A stretch of 64,000 nucleotides of DNA from Sordariomycetes sp. S80-01Y (lineage: Eukaryota; Ascomycota; Sordariomycetes): positions 434,001-498,000 of the forward strand of contig JAXQJY010000028.1 in NCBI GenBank assembly GCA_037042185.1, written 5' to 3'. The position numbers and the translations under genes are program-made. Below, one piece after another: positions 1 through 10,804 of this stretch; within the stretch, counting starts at the first letter, position 1; each line of letters begins with the position of its first letter. A model generated the notes under the pieces. It did not search any database. It had not been told where the DNA came from and saw only the letters and a list, made by a program, of their open reading frames with translations.

Positions 1-468
1 ACCCAGCTGCAACGATTACTCGATCAGGCGCCGCCGCTCGACCTGACTCTGCCACTGAGGGAAACGGTCACTGGAGGACCAGGAACTGCCAGTGGCGGTG
101 CTGATTGGGAGCCGGAGCCCCGCTATTTGCGCTCCAACAGGACGAGGACGGGACGGGCTGGAGCGAGCCTGAGAGGACCGACTTTTGGGCGTCTGCGGCG
201 TCTCGCAGACTTTCTTCCCTCGAATCCTCTTTTCCTTCCAGGTCCTCGCTACTGCCACCGCACACTGCACTCTGCACTCTGCCAGCGCCCACCCCCCAGC
301 CAACCCACTGTGCACCCGCTAGTACATCATCACTCTCGCCCGCCAAAACACCGCCAAACCATCCGGAAGTGCAGCAGTGCAACAGCGCAGCGAGTCTTGA
401 CGACGATAATTTGAAAACCATTTTCATGTTTTCATCAAAGACTCGTCGCTACCACCGCAATCGGCATC
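1..468. other. Intergenic; leader and promoter of the RING-PHD gene
   Basis: No convincing gene is seen. The last 250 bases are rich in pyrimidines and CA, as is usual for a fungal 5' leader, and end at an ATG in the context ATCATGTC at 469. Open frames on both strands here are short, overlap one another and show no recognisable domain. Confidence 0.5.
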
Positions 469-2449
469 ATGTCTGAGCCAGAACAGTGCATCATATGCCT
501 GGACTCGCTCCCCCTTCCTCGCTCTTCCGGCTCCGACCTCCAGCAAGTTGCAGCGCCTCCAGACGTCCCAGTGCAGGAGCAGGTACCACCACCACCACCG
601 CCAGCTGCAACCGCGACTATCGAGAATAACGACCACGACTTGAATATTGTCGCAGCCCTCGATGGCTGTGAACACATTATTCACGATGCTTGCATCCGCT
701 CCTGGGCTCAAAAGACTAACACCTGCCCCATTTGCCGGAATCTGTTCCACACAGTCCGCGTCTTCAACGGCGCTGATGGTAAGCTCCAACTGGCCCCATC
801 CACCAGTACCGCAGCATCGTCAACTAACTTTTTTACCCTCTTCAGGCACCGAAATTTCCACGTACAAGGTCGAAGATAAGAAACAAGTCGCCGAATTCGA
901 TTTCCAAGCTTGGCTAGGGGAGAACGTCGAGGAGGAGCCCGAGCAGAACCACCCTTGTCCCATCTGCAACTCGGCAGAGCGAGAGGATGTCCTCCTGCTG
1001 TGCGATAGCTGCGATGCAGCCTACCACACCGATTGCATAGGGCTCGACGGCATCCCAGATGGTGACTGGTACTGTATGGAGTGCCGTCACCTCTTTGATC
1101 TCGCAGATCAACCTGGCAACTCGGCAGAGGCTGGCTCGAGGCCGGTGCGGCCCCAACGCGCCAACCGACCGCACCCTCGAGACGTCCGCGGCTATCACGT
1201 TCGAACGCGTGCCCGCCTTCGCAGAGCTCGCCGGCAAGCCAGAAATGCCGAATGGCAGGGAGCTTGGGGTCAGTTCGTCGGTCGCTTCTATGATTTGAGC
1301 GACGTTGATCTCGACAACTTCGACGAGGAGGACGAGGAGATGGAACAGTTTCGCCGCTTCCAACAACTCGACCGCGCCGAACTTCAAAGATGGCAGCAAC
1401 GCATGAATATTGCCCAACGCCTGGGTGCGCGTGATGTCTTTCGCAACAACATTCCTCCACAGATCAACGAGCACCTCCAGCCTGCCGCCCCAATCGTGGA
1501 AGAAACCAAGGACGAGAAGCGAGCTTGGGGCGCTTTGGAGGTAGCTCGTGAGGCCGAAGCAGGACCCTCCACCTCAACTGCTAACCGGAAACGAAAGGCT
1601 CGTTCCGTGACAGCCTCTCCAGCGGAGCCTGTGCAAGAACCAGAGCGTAAATTGAAGCGACCACGAACGAGGCGCATGCCAACACAGCCAGTTGTGGCTT
1701 CGAGCTCATCTGCGGCTGCTCCGGCAGCGGGCTCGGCAACCATCCCGCCAGAATCGAATGGCGAAACGCCTCCTGTAAGGGATGGTGCTCCCTTGGTCTC
1801 TTCATTATTGAAGGAGCTGGAGCCCAACGCGCCCTCCGAAGATGAGGCAGGATTGGCCTTGGCCAACGGCAGGCGAACAAATGGTGCATCGTCGCCGGTA
1901 TTGTCGCCATCGCCGTCAAGCCCGAGCAGTCCTCGGGCTCTGTCCATGACACCACCGCCTTTACCACCAAACGGGCGACCCTCGTCGCCCATGTCACTTA
2001 GTACACACATTGAACCGAGGTATCCTCCAGCAAATTACTCGCCGACCCGCAATGGACACGGTAGCGGCAGCGGCAGCGGCAGCGATGGCAGCGACTCTGA
2101 AAGCACCGCAAGGCGGAAGGCTCGGCGTCGGCTCGAGCTGCGGGCACCGCGACCACGTCGAGTACTGCCAATCCATACTCGTGTCGAGGAAAAGTCACCT
2201 ACTCGAGCATGCATGACCCAAGAAGAGAAGAAGAACATCAACGACATCGTCAAGTCCGCCTTGAGGCCCCACTGGCGAGCCCAGAAGCTCACATCGGAGC
2301 AGTACGCGACGATTAACCGAGACATCTCCCGGAAACTTTACGAGGAGGTCCGGGACGTCGTCTCGCTCGACGAGGATATGCGACGAACATGGGAGAGGCG
2401 GGCATCGCATGAGGTTGATCAGGCAGTCGCCGGGCTCTCGTCGGCTTGA
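469..2449 (+). CDS. RING-H2 plus PHD finger protein (PHRF1-like)
   Basis: Two exons, 469-778 and 846-2449, give 637 residues. The intron (GTAAGC...TTCAG, 67 bases) is required to keep frame and joins the RING to the PHD. The RING-H2 uses C7, C10, C67, H69, H72, C75, C86 and C89, with an unusually long Pro/Ala-rich insertion between the first and second metal pairs. The PHD finger is C4HC3 (C140, C143, C155, C158, H163, C166, C179, C182). A long basic, Ser/Pro-rich, probably disordered middle follows. The last 80 residues form a helical segment resembling the C-terminal module of PHRF1. The family suggests a nuclear ubiquitin ligase or chromatin reader tied to RNA polymerase II. Substrates are unknown. 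Confidence 0.88.
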
Positions 2450-3363
2450 CCCAACTACCAACATATTCACGACATGAAACTATTGGCTTCATCTTCAGGG
2501 CTGGGCGTTCCAACGGCAGGCATTCGGCGCTCTACCACGGTTTGAGATACCCCATCAACATTAACAGCGAACGGACGGGTCTTGTTATTCTTTCGCATCG
2601 TCAGGAGTTAGGATAGGGGCTTGTGAGCTGGGCACGGGTCACCGGCGTTACTAGGTGCATGTATTCGGTCGTCGGGAAGATGTATGCGACGTGTACGTTA
2701 TATTAGATGGGAAATGAATGTCAGGGTTCGAACAATCGAAATTCTCCGAGCCATCGTCCTCAACGTCTTGATTCACCTGTGAGCGATTTTAGCCATGGAT
2801 CTCAAGAATCGACGGAGAGCTACCGGCATTAATCCCAAGGGATAAAACCAGAAGGCCCTCCAAACTCGCTATAGCGAGCTAGATCGAGCTAGATTTGCGC
2901 GAAATCCATGGCACCAACAGCGCTGGCGAAGACGTTGATTCGAGTTCGGCTTCGACGGTCGCAAAAAAAAGTCACTGGGAAGGTGGAAATGTAAGCAGTA
3001 TCTATCTAACAGAACCCGATGGTCAATAATGAAAGGCGCCGCTAGCGAAAAAGACTGCTTGAGATTTCATCTCGGCACGCGTAAATGGTCAGGACGTTTT
3101 GGAGATTGAAACAGGTCTTGACGATAAGGAAATGGTGCCTTGATGAGAAGGAAAAGAAAGAGGAAAATGCTGCGGGCAGCGAAGATGACCAGAAGTGGTG
3201 CGAGGCGGCCTGAGGCAGACGCTAACTGGGTTATGTCAGCACGATATCCACCCGGACTGCTGCAGATGGAAACGACGCCTGGCAAAAAAGTTCGAGACGC
3301 GACAGAGAGCACCGCCGATTGCTTCTTGAGGAAATCGAGCCGGGCACCTCGTGGATATCCAAT
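2450..3363. other. Intergenic between RING-PHD and mL46 genes
   Basis: This 0.9 kb holds the 3' end of the upstream gene and the promoter of the mL46 gene. No supported gene is seen. A 14-base perfect palindrome and a tandem 10-base repeat lie at 2865-2895 (listed separately). Confidence 0.5.
2865..2895. repeat. Palindrome CTCGCTATAGCGAG with adjoining tandem 10-mer
   Basis: Bases 2865-2878 are a perfect 14-base palindrome. GAGCTAGATC (2876-2885) is followed directly by GAGCTAGATT (2886-2895). The site lies about 470 bases upstream of the mL46 start. A role as a protein-binding site is a guess; it may be chance. Confidence 0.4.
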
Positions 3364-4482
3364 ATGACGGCTTCGAGTAGGGGAGGCCGTGTCCTCAGGG
3401 CCAATGGCCTGTGTAAGCCATTGCTACCCCAGTGCTTTGCTGTGTGCTTGCGAGCTAACCTCCTTTTCGCAGCATCGCCATCGCTACTCTGCTCCCGCTG
3501 TGCAACGAGGCCTTCGCAAACACGCTTCTACTCTGCCAGCCCCGTCGCTGAACCTCCCATGGCCGAGCCCGAATCCGCACCTCTTGAGCCACCTGCATCC
3601 CCCAATTACACCCTGAGGTCAGGCATGATCCTGACCCGGGCGCCCCTCCTGACCCGCAAGCTGCACCCCTTCGAGACATCCTTCTTCTTCTACCAGAAAC
3701 GCCTCGAAGAGCGCTTGAACAACTCCTTCATCCCGAGGATCTACTACAAGCCCGACACGGCGAAGCGCATGGAATGGGATCTCAAGATCGGGGAGCGAGG
3801 AGGGAGAGTCGCCAAAGAGCTGGGCCCCTACAACGGGAAGAGCGTGCTCGCCTGGCAGGACGAGCTCAAGGTGGGCGACCAAACGAGCAGCGAGGAGCAC
3901 CTGCTCAAGAGCCTGCTGAAGGACGCGGAGGCGAGGGTGTCCGACGATGCGGAGATTATTCCCGAAGGCGATGTAGAGCCCGTCACGCTGCCCAGTGGGC
4001 GCGAGACTGAGGCGGACCGCAAGGGTGATGTGAGGAGGCTGGACCGGGCGTTGGATAGGACGCTGTACCTCGTTGTCAAGGGGAAGGACGGGTGGTCGTT
4101 TCCAGCCGATGTGATTCCCCGTGGGGAGAATGTCCACGAGGTAAGTCCGGAGCTTGCGGGAGATGGACCTTGAGCTAACGTGCGAAAGACCGCCAAGAGG
4201 GTTCTCGATCAGGCAGCCGGTGTCAACATGAACACCTGGGTTGTCGGTCGCGTCCCCGTCGCCCACGTTGTGGACCAGCCCAGCGTCAAGGCCGACGGAG
4301 CCGTTGACCGGATGGGCCAGAAGACTTTCTTCATCAAGGGCCGCATCATGGCTGGTCAGGCCGATCTGAAGGGCAACCCCTTTGGCTACACCGACTTCAA
4401 GTGGCTGACGCGGGAAGAGCTGGAGAAGGAGTTGCCGGAGAAGTACTACAAGGGCGTGAGGAACATGATGGCTGATCGGTAG
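3364..4482 (+). CDS. Mitochondrial large-subunit ribosomal protein mL46 (MRPL17 family)
   Basis: Three exons, 3364-3412, 3473-4140 and 4189-4482, give 336 residues. Both introns (60 and 48 bases) are multiples of three. Intron 1 has a GCTAAC branch point and a CAG acceptor. Intron 2 contains an in-frame stop and must be removed. The N-terminus is Ser/Arg-rich and lacks acidic residues, as expected for a mitochondrial targeting sequence; this is why ATG 3364 is preferred over the in-frame ATG at 3319. The conserved body begins near NYTLRSG, continues through the FYQKRLEERLN segment, and ends in a Nudix-like fold (WSFPADVIPRGE, then KRVLDQAAG, then LTREELEKELP). Nudix catalysis is not expected in this ribosomal family. 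Confidence 0.9.
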
Positions 4483-4572
4483 AAGGTAACTTGTGGCATA
4501 GACGGCGCGCGGACAGTGCGTTTGTAACATATAATTGTACAATTTTGTATCTGCTTGTGCACCAAAGGCCAT

Positions 4573-6579
4573 CTAGGGCGTTCCAGAGCTCCTTGTTCCC
4601 TTTGCGACGTATCCTTGAGATGCAATCTTGTTCGTCAGGCAGCTTACATGTCGGCATATGTCATCCAGATCACTTTCATTCTTCGCACTAGCCAGCCGTG
4701 TCTCAACTTGATTCCTTAGTAAATCCAATTCGCTCCTCAGCTTGCAGATGACGGAAGGTATTTGGGATGGATCTTCCAGCCCTCCATCTTGGATGTCTAC
4801 TAGATAAGACACCCCTGACTGTTTCGGTGTTGATAGATTCAGTGAACCAACTGCAGACATGCGTATAGTGTTCAATACTGGGTTCCAGAAACGGTCCGAA
4901 ATGGAAGGGAGCTCCCAATGACGCTGCGTTGAGCTGGCCAGAATACTTGGGTCTCCCCGAGCTGGGTCTCGACACCACGACGTGGACTGAGGGCGATTCA
5001 CACTCTGTGAGCCATGTCTGTCAACTGTGGCCAGATGCAGTTGTCGATAAGCCAGCTTGACGAAGAGGATCGCTGTCATATAGCCTTTGAGCGTCAGCTA
5101 CTAGGTATTTACGGACCGTGTCTGGGGCACCTACTGTCAAAGCCCGCTTCATGAGCACTCTGTTGTTTGGAACTGTAAGAACGACCATGCATGTTGTAGC
5201 CCCAGCCAGGCACACTTCGAAAATGGGGGTATCTCTGAAGCTTGAAGAGTTTGAAAAGATCTGCCAAGGACTCATCGACGGCATCGGAATTCGTCATCTG
5301 GGCGGCAATTAGTTTCGTGTCTACCACGCGAGGGAGCACGTCATGGATACGGAGGCAGAACCCATCCAGATCTCGAGGGAGCTTCCCAATGAACATGGTG
5401 TGCAAGAAGCAAAGGTCGTGCAATATATTATGCCCGACCAGCGTAGCGCGGTTGGAGTAGGATTGCCGGCGTCTGCGCAGTACCTCAGGCCATGCGACGT
5501 GGCCAGTCTTGAGGCCCAAGGCTTCGACGATCTCGTAGTCCGGTTGCGATTCTGGTAATGACGAGTCATCGGTAAGTATGGACCGCTCTTCCTTGTGGCA
5601 TAACAACGCTTCTACAACTGATGTCACCCCTAATGTTCATCAGTGTCGCTCGCGGCAAGGGTCGCATGACCTACCGAGCTGGTCCTGAATACACTGGCAC
5701 GTCTCCTCTAGCTTGAGGGCTTTTCTCTGTAGGATATATTAGGAATGTCTTCATTGTAAGTAGGTCTTCACTCACAGCTTCATCTCTTTCGTCTCGAAGT
5801 CGAATAACCACGGCTAAGTCCGTTCTATCGCGTGAAGCGCAACAGCTGGGGAACTCCTCACGAACAAGCTGCTGCGCCAATCTGACTGTTGTTTTGCGCA
5901 AAGTTCCAGTCCCCTCAGGATCGAACACGCGCAACTTTTCCCTAGCCTGCAACCGTCAGCAAACGTCTTTACGGGGCTTCCCATTCCTTACACGCCTCGC
6001 CTCGCCTCTCAGCCAAGTACTGAGCTCCTCCCTCAACCTTTCGGTGAATTCAACTGCCCAATCACCAACAGTCGCTGGATCAAAGTGCTCATACTGTTTG
6101 TCCTCGAGCACCTCTCTCTCTATCTTTTGAAGTTCTTCGCGACTCAGGTACGGGAGACCCTTGCCTAACACCTTGCCCAAGTCAAAGTCACTCCTTTCGA
6201 AGAGCATCAAAGAAGCATAAGAGAACGAAATCTGCCGATCAACAACCTGCGTCATCTTGGCCGAAGCAGCATTGTCGGTCGCGAACATGGGGCTAATGGG
6301 GATAGACACCGTGAAGGTCTTGTACTCTGGCTCCTCGCCTCGTGTCGTGTCCCCTGGGGCGTGGCAAACGAATGTGAGCCCTAGCTGAACGACCTGGAAA
6401 GTCTCTGCCGCTTTCCGTGCGTTTTCATAGACGTCCTCTATAGTCTTTGGACGTTCAGAGGTGGATGGCTTCGCGGAGATGCCGGTCATTTCCAGATCAA
6501 TTGCGATGTAATCAGCGCGACTGATGAGGAGGAAGATATTGCCTAGATTGGCGTGGAAGTTCTCTTTGGTTATATCCAT
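4573..6579 (-). CDS. CAF1-family poly(A)-specific 3'-exoribonuclease (PARN-like)
   Basis: Five exons on the minus strand, 6579-5992, 5946-5776, 5726-5675, 5617-5135 and 5084-4573, give 601 residues. Introns are 45-57 bases with GT-AG ends and consistent phases. DEDD-type catalytic residues are all present: D28 and E30 in AIDLEMTG, D338 in GHNILHD, and H426 and D431 in HEAGFD, which spans the last intron. No R3H or RRM domain is evident, which sets it apart from vertebrate PARN and makes it more like the simpler fungal CAF1/Triman proteins. The expected role is trimming of RNA 3' tails with Mg2+. The gene is tail-to-tail with mL46, only 90 bases apart, so the 3' ends probably overlap as transcripts. 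Confidence 0.88.
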
Positions 6580-7041
6580 TGCGCCAACGCAGATGGAGAT
6601 TGTACGGTGTCGAGGTCAAGAGTTGAGCCAGAGTTCAGATAGGGGGCGAAATGTTACCTTAGCTCAGTGGTATTTTCAACAAAGCAGGTCCAGTTTCGCT
6701 TACCGGGTTGCTCTTGCCCTAAGAATTCTCGTAAATTTCTAGGCAATCGTGTTGCGGGAAAGACAGCGCGTGATACAGCGGAGGGAAAGGTTAAGCGCTA
6801 GTTATGGCTCGTCAAGATTGTTTGTAATTTGCTAGCAGCTAACAACAGCCGAGGCCGTCCTGATCTTAACACAACCAAGCGCAGAGCACCAATCCTATGG
6901 TGGCCAGATATCGTCACACATGCTAAGCGACAACAAGAAACAACCCTCCCCCGCAAAGTCGTAGCGACCCTATCGCAAGTAGGTTTCAACCAACGCCGAA
7001 CTCCCACATAGCCGTGACGGCGTAGCGTCCACTCCATCACA
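6580..7041. other. Intergenic between SMC3 3' end and PARN-like promoter
   Basis: This 462-base gap between two minus-strand genes should hold the SMC3 terminator and the promoter of the exoribonuclease. No other feature is seen. Confidence 0.5.
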
Positions 7042-10000
7042 TCAAACCGGTTTTGCCTGACCCTCGACAAACTCGAGCGCCTCCGCTGTGCTTACACAAT
7101 TAATGGAGCTGGTCTTGTTGCGGAAAGTCACTCCGTAGCTCTTGTCGGCAACATGTACGATCTCTGGTCGGAAAGTGGTGCAAATAAACTGTGTGCCCGC
7201 CTCGTTCGAGATGGACTCGAGGAGGGACGCTACAGCAGTACGGTATTGGGCGTCGAGGTTGGCATCAACTTCATCAAAGATGACCATTGGGCTGCTCTCG
7301 GTGGCTTGAAGGGCGAAAACGAGACACAAGGCGCACAAGCCTAGTTTATGTTAGCGCAGTCTAATTACGCCAGGATTGACTTACTCTTCTGCCCACCACT
7401 GAGCTGCTGTATCCTTTGCTGCTCATCGTGATCCTTGGAGTTGAAGGATACGCTGATGCCAACACCTTGATAGTTCTCAATGCTCCGCTGACCCTCATCT
7501 TCGGACTCATCCGCAGGAGCTTGTCGACGGTCCGTCCGCCGCTGAATGATTAGACGGCCTTGTCCAGCCGGCACAAGTTTTTCAAAGATCGTGGCGAACT
7601 CCTTGGAAACCTGCTTGAATGTACGCTCGATGGCCTCATCTTTCTTGCGGTCAAGATGTTCCATGAGCTCCTCAATCGAGGTTTGAGAGTCATCTAGTTC
7701 TTTCCGGCGTTTCATCAGGTGGTCTTGCTGATTTGTGAAGCTGTTATACTGCTCGAAAGCTTTTTTGTTCACATGCTTGTACTTCTTGAGCGCCTCGTTG
7801 ACCTTCTTCAAGCGTGAGTTGATCTAAGCAGATGTTAGTGGCAACACATGACACAAAGTAGCGTGGAATCTTGCCTGTTTCGCCTCCATCCTCTCGTATT
7901 TGTCGAAGGCTTCTTCGGGTAGAACACCAAGATCTCTGATGTTCTTGGCGCACTCCGCAAGCTGTGTAGTGAGGATGCTCTTCTTGGCCAGGCTTTTCTC
8001 AACGCGCTTCTGCTGCTTCTCAATGCGCGCAGCTATCTCGACCTGAGTTTGCTCACGAGTCGCCCTCTCACCAGCAACTCGCTCCATCTGTTGAGACAAA
8101 GCTTCCATCTTGCCCTCAACATCCTGCAGGTCAGCCTCCACAGACTTGGACGCCTTCTGTGCTTTTGCAAGCTCTCGCTGGATCTCTCTCAGCCCTTGCG
8201 AGGACGAGCCAGATGCAGAGTCCTCGAAGGCTTGCGAGTTGAGCTCGTCCAATCTGAGCTGCAAGTTCTGTCGGAGGGCGGTCTCAAGAATTTGCTTCCG
8301 TGACTCAAGCTCACGACGAGAACTGCTGATCTCGTTCCACTCTCTTTGCAGATCCTGTACCCGGCTGCTGAGCTCCTCAAGCTGCCGCTCTTCGGCTGGT
8401 GAGAGACTCTTCTTGAATTCTGTTGCTAGTTCGGCCTCATGTGCGGCTTGGTCATCCATGAACTTGTTCATGTTCTTCTCGACCATATCCTGCCGTTTGC
8501 ATGCTGCATCTAGCCGAGTTCGCTCCTTCTCAATGTATGCGACTAAATTGCGCAGCTCGAGGTTCGCAGGCTCAAACCCATCGTCAGCCTGCTTCAAACG
8601 ATGCTCCGCTTTCTGACATTCGGTCATAGCAGCTGTGATCTCCTGGTCCTTCTTCTCAATCTCGCGCTGGATCTCGCGAGCTTGGGCGACAAGCTGCTCG
8701 TAATCATCGCGGCGCTTGTTGGCAGCTCTGACGGCATGGATGCGCGATCGACCAGGGTCAACATAGCCACCGCTGAGTGCACCGCGCTTGTTTGTGGTGT
8801 CTCCCTCAGGTGTGATGCAGTCCACACCGTGACTCCTGGAGTACTGCCCTGCCACTTGAAGGTTGGGGCAAACGACAGTGGATCCGAAGATTCTGTTAAA
8901 CGCACTCTCGAATTTAGGGTCGTACTTGATCTTGCTTTGCAGGGGAACAGCGTCGCGAGCATTTGGCATATTGACGTTGCGAGGCTTCAACCGAGACAGG
9001 GGCAGAACTGTGACACGCCCACCACGTTGGCTGTGTAGTGTGCTGAGCAGTTTCGTGCCAGTCTCCTCGTTGTCGACAACGTAGTTGAAGAGCCGAGCGC
9101 CCGCAGTTTGCTCCACGGCAATCCTGTACACCTCTGGGACCTCAAGCAGGTCCGCGACTGTCCCATAGCAACCTGGCATGTCGGTCTCACGCGCGATCCT
9201 CTGGATTGTAGCCAAGCCTCGGGCGGTCTCGCGGTCCATGGTATGCCTCAGCTCTTTCTCGGCTTGATCTTTCTCGTGTCGCGCCGTTGAGATGTTACTG
9301 TTAAGCTTCTCCTCCTCACGTCGCAGCATCTTTCGCTGGTCGTTCAGCTTATCGAGTGTATCACGAGCTTCCGTGGCCTTCTCGACAAGGTCTGCTCTGT
9401 TGTCCTGCCAGTTGGCAAGCTTCCCTCGAAGATCCTGGACGCTCCTTTCAGCTCCCTTAATCGCATCTTCGATCCGCCGTACTTCCTCGTCCCCGTCCAT
9501 CTTGTTGGCTCTTTGGTTGGCGATGGTCTGTTCCAGCTCGTTGATCTCTCCCCGCAAAAAGTTGTCGCGCTCTTGTTGATTTTTAAAGCGGGTGCCTCGA
9601 CTCTGCTTCGCGAACAACCTCGTTCTCGTTGCTTCGGCTGAGTCCAGGTTTCTCCGGACCTCGTCTTCTTTCTGCTTCGCCTTGTTGAAGCTCGGTATCA
9701 CCTTGGCTAATTCCTTCTCCTTACTGGCGATTTCGGACCTGACTGACTCAAGCTCAGCATCTCTCTGCGCGCGAGCCTGCTCGCGGGAGGATTGGCCGTC
9801 CTGAAGTGTCTTGGTCTTGAGTTCCGCCTTCGCAAGTGTCTTGGAAGTATCACGGCGGTCTTCCTCGAGCTGTCGTCGTTCTATCTGTAGATCTTCCATC
9901 TGTCGTTGCAATTGCTGCATTTCCGCGTCGAGTCTTGCGATGGCTTTCTTACTATCCTGCAATTCTGTTCGGCTGGAGTCCGTGGTGTCAAGGCCATCCT

Positions 10001-10804
10001 GGCGAGCACCATCTATCTCTTCCAGAGTTTCCTGAATGGTGACTTGCTCGCGGTAGTGGTAGGCGTACTCGAGACAGCGCCTTTCACGGTCCCTTTCCTG
10101 GTAGCCGCGCAGCTCCTCCTTCTCCTCTTCGAGCTCGCTCAGTCTCTCCTTGATGTATTCGAGTAGCTCGTCGATCTTTTCACGCTTGTTGTTGGTTTCG
10201 CTCATGATCTTGAGCGATTCGGCTCGACGGTTTTCGTAGACTCGCGTACCGGCAACTTCTTTGAGGAGATTGAGACGCTCAGCCTCCTTCATATTGGTCA
10301 ACGCAGTCACGCGACCTTGAGGTACGATGTAGTATGGGTTTGACCTCGAGAACCCCGCAGACTCGAGCATTTGGACGACGTCTTTGTTCGAAATGACCTT
10401 GCGGTTAACGGCATACTCGTCCTTCTTCAGGCCGATGGTTCGACGCAGGACGACCTCTTTCTCGCTGAAATCAATGAAGCGACCGTCGCTGTTGTCGAAG
10501 ATGATCTCGACATAGGCTGACATCACGGCCGACCCTGAACCCTCGTGAAGAAGACCCTGTCGCTCTTCTCGACCCATGCTGGTGTAGGCATCGCTCAAAA
10601 CGAATCGAATTGCAGAGAAGAAGTTACTCTTGCCGGAACCATTGCGACCGACGATGACATTGGTCTTCGGGGAGAAGGGCTCCATAACGGTTTGGTCCTT
10701 GTAGCTGCAATAAGGGTGAGCGGGGGGAGCGGCGCGTTGAAGTGCTGGCGCACGACGAGGACGTACCTTTTGAAGCCCTGGATGATGATCTGTTTGATGA
10801 ACAT
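7042..10804 (-). CDS. SMC3: Cohesin subunit SMC3
   Basis: Four exons, 10804-10767, 10704-7875, 7823-7385 and 7340-7042, give 1201 residues, the usual SMC3 length. The start MFIKQIIIQGFKSY spans intron 1. Walker A is GRNGSGKSN (32-40), followed by the Lys pair K106/K107 that Eco1-type acetyltransferases modify in this family. Coiled coil and a central hinge (near GCYGTVADLLEVP, with GALSGGYVD) come next, then a second coil. The ABC signature LSGGQKS (about 1096-1102) spans intron 3, and Walker B has D1123/E1124. Intron 2 (7874-7824) starts with GC, not GT; the nearby GT sites break the frame, so a GC-AG intron is the only consistent reading. The protein holds sister chromatids together with SMC1 and the kleisin. 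Confidence 0.96.

Noticed and set aside
3619-4572. 317-codon minus-strand frame opposite mL46
   Set aside because: It crosses exons and an intron of a well-supported gene and has no recognisable domain.
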